DNA of 35,500 bases from an uncultured bacterium. GTDB lineage: Bacteria; Verrucomicrobiota; Kiritimatiellia; RFP12; UBA1067. The DNA is taken from NCBI GenBank assembly GCA_903935195.1, contig CAIZQW010000142.1, positions 1 through 35,500 of the forward strand, in the 5' to 3' direction. Under the pieces are notes generated by a model that saw nothing but the letters and a program-made list of their open reading frames with translations, had not been told where the DNA came from and did not search any database. Below, piece after piece: positions 25,947-35,423 of this stretch; position 1 is the first letter of the stretch, and each line of letters starts with the position of its first letter. The translations under genes were made by a program, and so were the position numbers.

Positions 25947-27335
25947 ATGGCTAAAACTAAGACACCTCCCAAACCTGAAGTCGCCCAATTGACCTTTCGC
26001 GGCCAGACCATTGATCTCCCTGTTATTATCGGGACAGAGAACGAGATCGCCTTTAACATCTCCAATCTGCGCAAGCAGACAGGTGGCGTAACCCTTGATT
26101 ATGGATACCTGAACACCGGCTCCTGTGAAAGCTCCATCACCTATCTCGATGGTGAGAAGGGTGTCTTGCGGTATCGCGGTTATCCGGTTGAGGAACTGGC
26201 GGCCAAATCGCGTTTCACGGAAGTCGCCTACTTGCTCATCAACGGTCGCATGCCCGATACAAAGGAACGTGCGGGCTGGTCAGCCCTGCTCAATCAACAC
26301 TCCATGATTCACGAGGACATGAGCTACTTTTTCCGTCAGTTCCCTGAACATGCGCACCCGATGGCTGTGCTTTCAGCAATGGTCGTCTCGCTCTCGACCT
26401 TCTATCCTGAGCTTTCGCAGCATCGTCCAAACGAACCGGAAGAGGCCATTAACTTTGCCGCCACACGCCTCATGAGTAAACTGCGTACAATCGCAGCCTT
26501 CTCCTACAAGAAGTCGATTGGCGAACCCTTTGTCTATCCCCGTCATGACTTGAAATATTGCGCAAACTTCCTGAACATGATGTTCGGCTCCCCTGTCTGT
26601 CCTTACGAGATTCATCCGGAGGTTGTGAAAGCGCTAGAGGTTCTGCTTATCCTCCATGCCGACCACGAGCAGAATTGCTCAACCTCCGCTGTACGCCTAG
26701 TCGGCAGCGCACGTGTCAACCTCTACGCCTCCATCTCCGCTGGAATCTGCGCCTTGTGGGGACCCCTCCATGGCGGTGCAAACCAGATGGTGATCGAGAT
26801 GCTGGAAGACATTATCTCGAGTGGAAAGAGCGTGAAGGAATATGTTGAAGATGTCAAATGCTCCAGAGGAAAAACGCTACTTTATGGCTTTGGGCATCGC
26901 GTCTACAAGACGTACGATCCGCGTGCAAAGATCATCAAGAAAACCTGTGACCGGGTTCTCAAAACACTGAAGGTCAATGATCGCATGCTCGATGTCGCTT
27001 TGGAACTTGAAGCACTCGCCATGCAGGATGAGTATTTCACATCCAGGAACCTCTATCCAAATGTTGACTTTTACAGTGGCATCATCTATCGTGCTATCGG
27101 TATCCCGAAAGAGATGTTTACAGTGATGTTTGCTCTTGGACGACTCCCAGGGTGGATTGCACAATGGAAGGAGGCTCGTGAAGATCCTCGCTTCAAGCTT
27201 CAACGCCCTCGGCAGATCTACACAGGCCCCACAAAGCGCCATCTCCTGCCAGAGGAGGTCAGCACGGGCTTGGTTAAAGCACCGCGTGTCCGGAGGCAAC
27301 CGACCATTCAACCCATCGGACCGAGCAATAGTTAA
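25947..27335 (+). CDS. gltA: Citrate synthase
   Basis: DYGYLNTGSCESSITYLDGEKGVLRYRGYPVEELA ... LHADHEQNCSTSAVRLVGSARVNLYASISAGICALWGPLHGGANQ ... GFGHRVYKTYDPRAKIIK ... NVDFYSGIIYRAIGIP. Confidence 0.97.
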   Translation: MAKTKTPPKPEVAQLTFRGQTIDLPVIIGTENEIAFNISNLRKQTGGVTLDYGYLNTGSCESSITYLDGEKGVLRYRGYPVEELAAKSRFTEVAYLLINGRMPDTKERAGWSALLNQHSMIHEDMSYFFRQFPEHAHPMAVLSAMVVSLSTFYPELSQHRPNEPEEAINFAATRLMSKLRTIAAFSYKKSIGEPFVYPRHDLKYCANFLNMMFGSPVCPYEIHPEVVKALEVLLILHADHEQNCSTSAVRLVGSARVNLYASISAGICALWGPLHGGANQMVIEMLEDIISSGKSVKEYVEDVKCSRGKTLLYGFGHRVYKTYDPRAKIIKKTCDRVLKTLKVNDRMLDVALELEALAMQDEYFTSRNLYPNVDFYSGIIYRAIGIPKEMFTVMFALGRLPGWIAQWKEAREDPRFKLQRPRQIYTGPTKRHLLPEEVSTGLVKAPRVRRQPTIQPIGPSNS

Positions 27336-27354
27336 GCTCCCCAAAGGAGAGGTA

Positions 27355-28329
27355 ATGATGAAAAAGATGTTCAGGCTCTCGATAATCTCCTTGCTCTGCT
27401 GGGCTTTTCCTGCCAGTGGCCAGGTCGAAGAGTCTCCCTTTCTTAACTACAAGAAGGGGTTCAACAAGGACGTCCTAGCCCTTCAGATCCTTCTTGATCG
27501 TGAGGATCTCTCCTGCAATATGATCGACGGCCATTGGGGAGGCCGTACCGAGATCGCCCTCGTAACCTGGCAAACCCTTAAAGGCCTCCCTGTCACAGGA
27601 GTCCCCACTCCTGAAATACTCTCTTCCCTTGGGGGAGGGGCGACAAATCTGTTCACCCGTTACACTGTCACCACGAATGACCTTGCTCAACTTGGGCCTT
27701 TCCCCGACGATTGGGAAGAACGTGCAAAGCTTCCCGGACTTAAGTATGTCACAATTTTGGAGATGCTTTCCGAAAAGAGCCATTGCAGCCAAAAGCTCAT
27801 CACTTTTCTGAATTCAATCGCAAAATGGCCAAATCCCGACCCCGGCACCGTGGTGATTATCCCTAGCAGTGCGCCTGTTGCTTCAAAAAAATACGCTGGA
27901 TCCATTCGGATATCCCTGTCACGTATGGAGATCACGGCCTTTGATATTGAAGGGAAACTGATCGCCCTCTTCCCCTGCTCGATTGCAAAGGACAAGGCTA
28001 AAAGGCCTGTCGGCGCGCTGGAAGTCAAACTCCTTGTTTCCAATCCAACGTACACATACGACCCTCAACTCTTTGTCCCTGGGGGATCCAACACTGCCAA
28101 ACGGATCATCCCGCCTGGCCCTAATAACCCAGTCGGGCTCGCCTGGATGACACTTGCATTGCAGACCGAGAGTGACAAGCCCTTGCATGGCTATGGCATC
28201 CACGGCACCCCTTTCCCTGAGCGTATCGGAAATGCGGAATCCAAGGGATGTTTCCGACTTGCAAACTGGAATGCGCAGAAATTACTTAAGATGGCAAGCG
28301 AGGGGACCCCGATTGAAATTGAGGATTAA
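27355..28329 (+). CDS. L,D-transpeptidase (YkuD) with N-terminal peptidoglycan-binding-like domain, secreted
   Basis: Signal MMKKMFRLSIISLLCWAFPASG; PGB-like ALQILLDREDLSCNMIDGHWGGRTEIALVTWQ; YkuD core YGIHGTPFPERIGNAESKGCFRLANWNAQKL. Start moved from ORF start 27130, which lies in gltA. Confidence 0.88.
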   Translation: MMKKMFRLSIISLLCWAFPASGQVEESPFLNYKKGFNKDVLALQILLDREDLSCNMIDGHWGGRTEIALVTWQTLKGLPVTGVPTPEILSSLGGGATNLFTRYTVTTNDLAQLGPFPDDWEERAKLPGLKYVTILEMLSEKSHCSQKLITFLNSIAKWPNPDPGTVVIIPSSAPVASKKYAGSIRISLSRMEITAFDIEGKLIALFPCSIAKDKAKRPVGALEVKLLVSNPTYTYDPQLFVPGGSNTAKRIIPPGPNNPVGLAWMTLALQTESDKPLHGYGIHGTPFPERIGNAESKGCFRLANWNAQKLLKMASEGTPIEIED

Positions 28330-28347
28330 CCCTCGAAAGGCTGGCCT

Positions 28348-29169
28348 ATGAAGACATGGAAATTGATAGCAAGCGCGCTAGTGGTAGCATCCTCCTCCTT
28401 TGCGCAGCAAATGGACGTCCGCCTTGAGTTGACTCACAGCGCATTTGTCCTTGGAGAACCGATCGTAGTCAAAATCTGGGTTGCGAACAACAGCCGCTCC
28501 CCAATGGTCATTGAGCCAAACTCTGCGGATAAAATTGAAATCGAAATTACGCGCGAAACGGATCAAACGGAGCTGGATTCGCGAAACAGCGCGCCCTTTT
28601 TCCCTGCAACAAAAATCAACCCCGGTCAAATAGCTCAGCAGAACATTGAGATTGATAAATGGTTTACCCTTTGCGATGCCGGGAAATACTTGATCCAGGC
28701 AGTCGTCATCAAAGGTGGCATGCGGTTTGAGACCCGGAAAAGAGCCTTTGATATCGTTCCGGGCATCCCCCTGAAAGAGGGACTTCAAATGTTTGTGGAC
28801 AAGCAGCATTTGCAACGCAAATTTCAACTCGTCTATTGGATGCGAGAACAAGCCAACCGCCTCTTTCTGCGTATTGAGGATTCACCAACAGCTCAAGCGT
28901 GGGATACCATTGACCTCGGTGTTCTCTCCAAGGTGACAGAGCCGAAGCTAGACATCTCCCCAAAAGGTGAGGTGACGGTCATCCATCGCTCAACCCAGGA
29001 CGCCTTCATCCGAACCGTAATCTGGTCACTCCCAAAAGCCATCGAAATTGCTGAGCGAAACGTTTTGGTTGATCCCGATGTTTCTTCCTCTGAACGTGTC
29101 AGATCTCTGTACTCGGAGATGCAAAAAGAGGAGAAGAAGGCTGATAAGCCGTGGTGGAAATTCTGGTAA
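28348..29169 (+). CDS. Secreted hypothetical protein with Ig-like/BsuPI-like domain
   Basis: Signal peptide MKTWKLIASALVVASSSFAQ; beta-rich LELTHSAFVLGEPIVVKIWVANNSRSPMVIEP. Confidence 0.65.
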   Translation: MKTWKLIASALVVASSSFAQQMDVRLELTHSAFVLGEPIVVKIWVANNSRSPMVIEPNSADKIEIEITRETDQTELDSRNSAPFFPATKINPGQIAQQNIEIDKWFTLCDAGKYLIQAVVIKGGMRFETRKRAFDIVPGIPLKEGLQMFVDKQHLQRKFQLVYWMREQANRLFLRIEDSPTAQAWDTIDLGVLSKVTEPKLDISPKGEVTVIHRSTQDAFIRTVIWSLPKAIEIAERNVLVDPDVSSSERVRSLYSEMQKEEKKADKPWWKFW

Positions 29170-29196
29170 CCTCTTCATCAAAAGGATACAACTCTC

Positions 29197-30471
29197 ATGA
29201 TCTACTCTGAGACAGGCTCTTTGACGACCAAGCTGGACAAAACACGCTTGCGAAGTCTTCTTTTCGGGGCCCTCGATAAATTAGGCCCTCGCAAGCGTGT
29301 GCTGGTCATACCACCTGATTTCACGCGCTTCCACTCGCAGGCAGGTCTTCTAACACAATTCGTCTGGCAGTATTACGGGGAAGCGCTCAAAGCAGTCCTT
29401 CCCGCATTGGGCACCCATTCGCCAATGACCCCAAAGCAGATCCATGAGATGTTTGATGAGATGCCCCTCGCGCTCTTTAAGGATCATGACTGGAGAAATG
29501 ATGTCATCACCCTCGGAACAGTACCTCCGGAGTATGTTCGCACGCTCACCGAAGGGAAGCTCGACTTTGACTGGCCTGTCCAGGTCAACCGTTTGCTGGT
29601 CGAGGGCAACTTCGACTTGATCCTTTCAATCGGCCAAGTCGTGCCCCACGAGGTGATCGGTATGGCTAATTATAACAAGAACATCTTTGTGGGCTGTGGT
29701 GGCTCCATCGCGATCAATCGCAGTCACTATGTTGGCGCAGTCTATGGGATGGAACGAATCATGGGACGGGCAGACACCCCTGTTCGCCGACTCTTTAACT
29801 ATGGCAGCGACCACTTTGGCCATCTCCTTCCACAGATTGTCTATGTCCAGACTGTGGTTGGGCGGGCCGAAGAGGGCGGGCTCGCGGTTCGTGGACTCTA
29901 TGTTGGCCCCGATGTTGAAGTTTTCAATAAGGCCGCCGCGCTCTCCCTTGATGTCAACTTCCAGATGGTCCCCAAGCCCTTCAAAAAATGTGTGGTCTAT
30001 CTCGACCCCTCCGAATTCAAGAGTACATGGCTGGGCAACAAGGCCATTTACCGGACGCGCATGGCCATGGCGGATGGTGGCGAACTCCTGATCCTTGCTC
30101 CAGGAGTTAAGGAGTTTGGCGAGGATCACCAAATTGACACCCTCATCAGGAAGTATGGATACTTCGGTACGGAGAAAACCCTTGTGGCTGTACGAGCCAA
30201 CAAAGAGCTTCAAGACAATCTCGGCGCGGCGGCTCATTTGATCCATGGCTCTTCTGAGGGGCGCTTCAACATTACCTACGCACCTGGCCACTTAACACGT
30301 CAAGAGATTGAAGGCGCTGGTTTCGCTTTTGCAGAGCTGAGTAAAGCCCTCGCACGCTACAATCCTGAAACACTCAAAGACGGGCTAAACACCCTGCCCG
30401 ATGGCGAAGAGATCTATTACATCAGCAATCCAGCTATTGGCCTCTGGGCCGTTCGTGAACGTTTCGCTTAA
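29197..30471 (+). CDS. LarA-like (lactate racemase/DUF2088 superfamily) protein
   Basis: VLVIPPDFTRFHSQAGLLT ... LPALGTHSPMTPKQIHEMF ... ILSIGQVVPHEVIGMANYNKNIFVGCGGSIAINRSH. The GTHxP-like motif and the PH...NK segment resemble the LarA His/His/Lys set. Confidence 0.8.
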   Translation: MIYSETGSLTTKLDKTRLRSLLFGALDKLGPRKRVLVIPPDFTRFHSQAGLLTQFVWQYYGEALKAVLPALGTHSPMTPKQIHEMFDEMPLALFKDHDWRNDVITLGTVPPEYVRTLTEGKLDFDWPVQVNRLLVEGNFDLILSIGQVVPHEVIGMANYNKNIFVGCGGSIAINRSHYVGAVYGMERIMGRADTPVRRLFNYGSDHFGHLLPQIVYVQTVVGRAEEGGLAVRGLYVGPDVEVFNKAAALSLDVNFQMVPKPFKKCVVYLDPSEFKSTWLGNKAIYRTRMAMADGGELLILAPGVKEFGEDHQIDTLIRKYGYFGTEKTLVAVRANKELQDNLGAAAHLIHGSSEGRFNITYAPGHLTRQEIEGAGFAFAELSKALARYNPETLKDGLNTLPDGEEIYYISNPAIGLWAVRERFA

Positions 30472-30530
30472 ATGATCACCTCTGTACTCTTAACAAAACA
30501 ACACATACACCTTAATCGAAAATCTGGACT

Positions 30531-31457
30531 ATGAAAAAGTTTTGGCTACTCTATCTTATTCTCTTTATCTCAGGAAGCCTGGCGATCTATTTGAAGGCGC
30601 CCCTCATATCCGAGGAAATACTGCCGTATGTCCCTTCCTGCTTAAAACCGAATGATCCGAGTCTTGCAAAAACAACCTATGTTACAAATACTGTTGTTGG
30701 AACGATTGTGCCCAAGGAACCGTCAGGAGAAACGCTAATACCAAAGAAAGTAGTTGTCCCCAAGGAGGAGACGTTTGTATCCCCCGCGCTGGAGGGTATC
30801 TATTTCGCACGCTCTACCGAACAACCTGCTTGGGGGGTCACCCATCAGAAGACCTCCTTCTACAACGAAAAGGGGGCGAATCGAGGGATCCTCGAGGGTG
30901 GCGAGATTTTTGTCTGCCGTAACGGGAAGCTGAGTTCGTCAAAGGGCGACATTCTAGAGTGTCGGCTCCTCGCAGGAAGCCTCACGAATAGCACGCTCTT
31001 CATTGCACGTAAAGATGCCCACTTTTTCACAGGCGATTATACAAAACTGACAAAGAAGCAGATCGAAATGCTGAGCGAATACTATCAATTGAACGTGAAG
31101 CTCATCGAACGCAAGAAGAAACTCCTAGAGGAGGGCGCCGCGCGGAATCCGTATTTCCAATCCAGCAGAACCGCCTACCTTGCGCTGAGTAAGAATATTG
31201 AAGAGGCGAAGGCGACTCAGCAAAAGTTAGCAACAGCCACAGACGCTGTCAAGACGGCTCTTGACCAACAAATGAGAGCGTTTAAAATGAAGGAGATGCC
31301 CCTAAAGGCTGTATTCGAAGCTGAGCAAAAGAAATTTATGGAATGGAAGCAACTTCATGCAAAAGAACTTCCAAATCCAGATACAGATTCACAAATGAAA
31401 ACATGGCGCGACCAGAAGGCAAAACTGATCCCTGCCTTACCAGGACTAGCGTTTTAA
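30531..31457 (+). CDS. Hypothetical membrane-anchored or secreted protein with C-terminal coiled coil
   Basis: N-terminal hydrophobic segment MKKFWLLYLILFISGSLAIYL; Lys/Glu/Gln-rich helical C-terminus; consistent operon context. Confidence 0.65.
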   Translation: MKKFWLLYLILFISGSLAIYLKAPLISEEILPYVPSCLKPNDPSLAKTTYVTNTVVGTIVPKEPSGETLIPKKVVVPKEETFVSPALEGIYFARSTEQPAWGVTHQKTSFYNEKGANRGILEGGEIFVCRNGKLSSSKGDILECRLLAGSLTNSTLFIARKDAHFFTGDYTKLTKKQIEMLSEYYQLNVKLIERKKKLLEEGAARNPYFQSSRTAYLALSKNIEEAKATQQKLATATDAVKTALDQQMRAFKMKEMPLKAVFEAEQKKFMEWKQLHAKELPNPDTDSQMKTWRDQKAKLIPALPGLAF

Positions 31458-31502
31458 CAACCTTCTTTTGAAAAAGAACAACTCCTAAGACGAGATACAA
31501 CC

Positions 31503-32036
31503 ATGCAACTCTCTGAGCAACAAAAACAAACCGTCCGCGCGTGGGTGACCTCTGGCCTCTCGCTCTCAGATGTCCAAAAAAAACTTAAAGGCGAGCTCGG
31601 TATCACGATGACCTTTATAGATGTCCGGCTCTTGGTGCTCGACTTAGGCGCCGCTGTGCAGGACAAGCCTGAGCCCAAACCACTCCCGGCCAAAAATATC
31701 CCTGAGCATGTTATTGAGGACGAGGAGTCCTTTTCTGAAGAGGACGCCAACTCGGAGATCGATGACGAGCTACAACCACAGGCGCCTGTGCCTCCCGAAG
31801 ATTCCCCCGATACACCCAGTTCCGTCTCGATGACCATGGACACTCTCGTTGTTCCTGGCGCCATGGTCAGTGGGGACGTGACCTTCTCTGATGGGACCAA
31901 GGCGCGTTGGCTCATTGACCAATACGGGCGCTTCGGAGTCGAACCTGAAATCCCAGGCTACCGTCCCTCCCCTCCGGATCTCCAAGCTTTCCAAGTTTTG
32001 TTACGTCAGGAACTTCAACGCAAGGGTTACGCATAA
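31503..32036 (+). CDS. Conserved hypothetical protein; N-terminal helical domain, acidic linker, C-terminal compact domain
   Basis: QKQTVRAWVTSGLSLSDVQKKLKGELGITMTFIDVRLLVLDLG resembles proteins I recall from Verrucomicrobia/PVC genomes. Acidic Pro/Glu linker, then VPGAMVSGDVTFSDGTKARWLIDQYGRFG. Confidence 0.7.
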   Translation: MQLSEQQKQTVRAWVTSGLSLSDVQKKLKGELGITMTFIDVRLLVLDLGAAVQDKPEPKPLPAKNIPEHVIEDEESFSEEDANSEIDDELQPQAPVPPEDSPDTPSSVSMTMDTLVVPGAMVSGDVTFSDGTKARWLIDQYGRFGVEPEIPGYRPSPPDLQAFQVLLRQELQRKGYA

Positions 32037-32050
32037 AAGAAAAGGAGATT

Positions 32051-32854
32051 ATGAGAGTAGGTCTTTTAGGTGCAGGAAAGATGGCGGAAGCAATTGCCGC
32101 GTCACTGATTAAAACTGGACTCTGTGAACCGTGGGATATTACCGCGTGCGACAAGTCGGAGGAGCGGCGGAAATTCATGGCCCGCGAGTATCAGATTGTC
32201 TCGACGGACTGTCCCGTTGAAACCGTCAACGACAGCGAGGTCCTCGTTCTCGCAGTCAAGCCCCAGGATCTTGATATGCTCCTTGAGGTCATCAAGCCTT
32301 ACCTGACAGCGAAGAAGCTGATTATCTCGATTGTCGCCGGCAAGTCCTTGTCACACATTAAGAAGCATTCAGGGAAAGCCTCGCGTATGATCCGTGTCAT
32401 GCCTAACCTCGCCCTCATGGTTCAGGAGGGGATGAGTGTCTACTGCGCCTCCAAGCAAGCTACTGAAAAAGACAAACACTGCGTGAAGCAGATTTTTGGA
32501 AGCGCAGGAGCCGTCATCTCCCTGCCTGAACGGCATTTCGATGCTGTGACGGCATTGAGCGGTTCTGGACCTGCCTTCATCGCCTACGTTCTTGATGCCA
32601 TGATTGAAGGCGCTCGCGCACTCAAGCTCCCCAAGGAGGCCGCACGCCTGCTCGCGGAGCAGACCCTGATTGGCGCGGGCATCTATCTTCAACATAGCGG
32701 ACGCGACATTGGTGAATTCATTAAGGCTGTAGCCTCACCTAAAGGAACAACCGTAGCAGGGCTTGCCGTGCTGGAGAAATCCTCGCTTCGCGCAACGATC
32801 ATCAAGACCTTGAAAGCCGCCGCCAAACGGAGCGCGGAGCTCTCAAAGGTTTAG
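32051..32854 (+). CDS. proC: Pyrroline-5-carboxylate reductase
   Basis: MRVGLLGAGKMAEAIAASLIKTGL ... VLAVKPQDL ... MIRVMPNLALMVQEGMSVY ... VTALSGSGPAFIAYVLDAMIEGA ... ASPKGTTVAGL. Confidence 0.96.
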   Translation: MRVGLLGAGKMAEAIAASLIKTGLCEPWDITACDKSEERRKFMAREYQIVSTDCPVETVNDSEVLVLAVKPQDLDMLLEVIKPYLTAKKLIISIVAGKSLSHIKKHSGKASRMIRVMPNLALMVQEGMSVYCASKQATEKDKHCVKQIFGSAGAVISLPERHFDAVTALSGSGPAFIAYVLDAMIEGARALKLPKEAARLLAEQTLIGAGIYLQHSGRDIGEFIKAVASPKGTTVAGLAVLEKSSLRATIIKTLKAAAKRSAELSKV

Positions 32855-33124
32855 CGCGCGGTCAAAGCGGCGATTGCGAAAGTAGAGTGCGCAGTCCATC
32901 GCCACCATCAGCGCGTTTAGCCCATACAAAAACAACACAGGGTCATTGGATTGACCCTGTGTTGTTTTATTGAGAATACCCGCGACATATCCCACTAGGA
33001 TGACAAAGAGGAAATAGATGCTCTTTCCCTTGGTCGACCTCGACCGCCACGATTTGACGAGCGAGAAGGGCCAGGCGGCGCCAAAGCAAATCAACATCAC
33101 AGCTTCGTAAGGTGAAAAGTTCAT
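32843..33124 (-). CDS. Small PQ-loop-like membrane protein
   Basis: 93 aa: YEAVMLICFGAAWPFSLVKSWRSRSTKGKSIYFLFVILVGYVAGILNK, three hydrophobic segments. 12-nt convergent overlap with proC. Confidence 0.75.
   Translation of the reverse strand: MNFSPYEAVMLICFGAAWPFSLVKSWRSRSTKGKSIYFLFVILVGYVAGILNKTTQGQSNDPVLFLYGLNALMVAMDCALYFRNRRFDRALNL
32929..32968. other. Perfect 17-bp stem, 6-nt loop hairpin inside the PQ-loop-like CDS; possible proC terminator
   Basis: AAAACAACACAGGGTCA (32929-32945), loop TTGGAT, TGACCCTGTGTTGTTTT (32952-32968). A-tract before and T-tract after, so it would read as terminator-like on both strands. Confidence 0.65.
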
Positions 33125-33139
33125 GATCCCCTTACTCGG

Positions 33140-34768
33140 CTACTCCTCTTTCATGAAGGGATAGGTGAAATCGGTTGGCGGTACAAACGTCTCTTTAATC
33201 GTACGCGGACTCGACCAACGGTAGAGGTTGAGCATACTTCCAGCCTTGTCGTTCGTACCCGAGGCACGCGCGCCACCAAAGGGTTGCTGTCCGACCACGG
33301 CGCCCGTGGGCTTGTCATTGATGTAGAAGTTGCCTGCTGCATGAACCAGCTTGCGTTCCATCAGATGAATCGCTTCGCGATCCTGTGCAAAGACCGCACC
33401 GGTGAGCGCATACTTTGTGGAGCTGTCACAAATATCAATGGTCTTCACAAAATCCTTGTCGTCGTAAACAAAGATCGTCATCACGGGCGCAAAGATCTCT
33501 TCAACCATGCTCTTGTAGTCTGGCTTTTTCGCTAAAATGACCGTGGGATAGATAAACCACCCCTTGGAATCATCATACCCGCCACAGAGCAACTCGGCAT
33601 CCTTCGACTTCTTCGCATGCTCGATGTACTTGACCGTATTCTTGAAAGAACCTTCGTCAATCACCGCGCCCATGAAGTTACGGAAGTCACAGACATCACC
33701 CACTTTAATCTTTGCAATTTCCGCGAGCAATCCCTTCTTAACCCGAGGCCAGAGGCTCTTCGGGATATAGGCGCGGGAGGCTGCGGAACACTTCTGGCCC
33801 TGATATTCAAAGGAGCCACGCACCAGCGCGCAAACCAGAGGAGCAACCTCTGCGGACTTATGCGCAAAGATAAAATCTTTTCCACCTGTCTCACCCACCA
33901 GACGAGGGTAGGATTTATATGGTGTAATGTTGTCACCCGTCAGCTTCCAGATGGCATTAAAGACCTCTGTGGAACCTGTGAAGTGCACCCCTGCCATATC
34001 GCGACTCGTCAACAGGTATTGGCTCATATCTGAACCCGCACAGGGAACAAAGTTGATCACGCCAGTCGGGATACCAGCCTCTTCCAAAATTTTGAACACG
34101 TAGTAGTTGGAGAGCACGGCTGTTGAAGCAGGTTTCCAAACGATCGTATTACCCATGATCGCAGGTGCAGTGCAGAGGTTGCCTCCGATCGAGGTGAAGT
34201 TGAACGGAGAGATCGCAACCACGAAACCATCCAGTGGACGATGCTGCTGGCGGTTCCAGACGCCCTTGGCGTTCTGAGGTTGATCCTTGTAGATCTCCTG
34301 TGCAAAGTAGCAGTTGTAGCGGAAGAAGTCAGCCAGTTCGCAGACAGCATCAATTTCCGCCTGAAAGATCGTCTTGCTCTGGCACAACATCGTCGCGGCA
34401 TTCAGCTTCGCGCGATAGGGACCCGTGAGCAACTCGGCCGCCTTCAAGAAGATCGAGGCGCGGTGCTCCCAGTCAATGTCCGCCCACTTCGCCTTGGCTT
34501 CCATCGCGGTACGGGCTGCCAATTCAAGCTCCTTCTTGCCGGCAATATAAAATTTACCAAGGATGTGCTGATGATCATGCGGCATCCGAATATACTTCAC
34601 ATTCGCCGTGCGGTATTCTTTTCCGCCAATCACGATCGGAACATCAACCACAATCGAAGCCTGACGCTTCAATTCAGCTTTGACCTCTGCACGTTCGGGA
34701 GAATTGGGGGCATAATTTAAAACCGGCTCATTGGTCGGCTTCGGAACTAAATAAAATCCATTTGCCAT
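33140..34768 (-). CDS. pruA: 1-pyrroline-5-carboxylate (L-glutamate gamma-semialdehyde) dehydrogenase
   Basis: NEPVLNYAPNSPERAEVKAEL ... GVHFTGSTEVFNAIWKLTG ... LVGETGGKDFIFAHKSAEV ... SFEYQGQKCSAASRAYIP ... QQPFGGARASGTNDKAG. Confidence 0.96.
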   Translation of the reverse strand: MANGFYLVPKPTNEPVLNYAPNSPERAEVKAELKRQASIVVDVPIVIGGKEYRTANVKYIRMPHDHQHILGKFYIAGKKELELAARTAMEAKAKWADIDWEHRASIFLKAAELLTGPYRAKLNAATMLCQSKTIFQAEIDAVCELADFFRYNCYFAQEIYKDQPQNAKGVWNRQQHRPLDGFVVAISPFNFTSIGGNLCTAPAIMGNTIVWKPASTAVLSNYYVFKILEEAGIPTGVINFVPCAGSDMSQYLLTSRDMAGVHFTGSTEVFNAIWKLTGDNITPYKSYPRLVGETGGKDFIFAHKSAEVAPLVCALVRGSFEYQGQKCSAASRAYIPKSLWPRVKKGLLAEIAKIKVGDVCDFRNFMGAVIDEGSFKNTVKYIEHAKKSKDAELLCGGYDDSKGWFIYPTVILAKKPDYKSMVEEIFAPVMTIFVYDDKDFVKTIDICDSSTKYALTGAVFAQDREAIHLMERKLVHAAGNFYINDKPTGAVVGQQPFGGARASGTNDKAGSMLNLYRWSSPRTIKETFVPPTDFTYPFMKEE

Positions 34769-34847
34769 AAAAAATCCTCTTTTAGTCTGAATTGTTAACG
34801 TTGAATTGTATCATTTTAGAAAGGGAAGTAAATGCCATTTAGAGATT

Positions 34848-35423
34848 TCAACCCGAAAAAGCGTCACGCGTTCTTCCCACATCTTGCTTTCGCTGCCAGA
34901 GGAGCCAGATCGTGATGCTTTTTCCGTCAATGATTTGTCCGCTGTCAATCGCGGCATTGATCTCTTCTGCACTCATGATGACGGGTTCCAGGTTTTCATC
35001 AAAGTCCGGACGCTGTTCCATAGGTTCTTGGGCGATCTTGGCATAATAGTGGTAATGCCGCTCTTCGCTATACCCCGGACACGGCACGCTCACAGCAATC
35101 GGCTCCAAAGCCAGCACAGCGTATCCGCTCTCCTCTTCCATCTCGCGGCGCGCACACGCCTCCGGCGCCTCCCCCTCTTCAAGTCCGCCTGCCACCACCT
35201 CCAGCAAGGTCTGCTCGATGGACTTGCGATATTGACGCACAAGGACGAATTTTCCGTCCGGACGTTGCCCCAGAATCACAGCCGCACCTCGATGGCGCAC
35301 AATCTCGCGCGTCGACTTGCGTCCGTTCGGCATCTCAATCGAAACCGAGTCAATCGTCAGCGCGCGACCTGTAAATACACGCTTGGTTGAGCTTGTTTTT
35401 TCTGTTAAATCGTTCTGTTTCAT
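34848..35423 (-). CDS. NUDIX hydrolase (ADP-ribose pyrophosphatase-like)
   Basis: NUDIX-box-like GGLEEGEAPEACARREMEEESGY following VLVRQYRKSIEQTLLEVVAG. Confidence 0.92.
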   Translation of the reverse strand: MKQNDLTEKTSSTKRVFTGRALTIDSVSIEMPNGRKSTREIVRHRGAAVILGQRPDGKFVLVRQYRKSIEQTLLEVVAGGLEEGEAPEACARREMEEESGYAVLALEPIAVSVPCPGYSEERHYHYYAKIAQEPMEQRPDFDENLEPVIMSAEEINAAIDSGQIIDGKSITIWLLWQRKQDVGRTRDAFSG

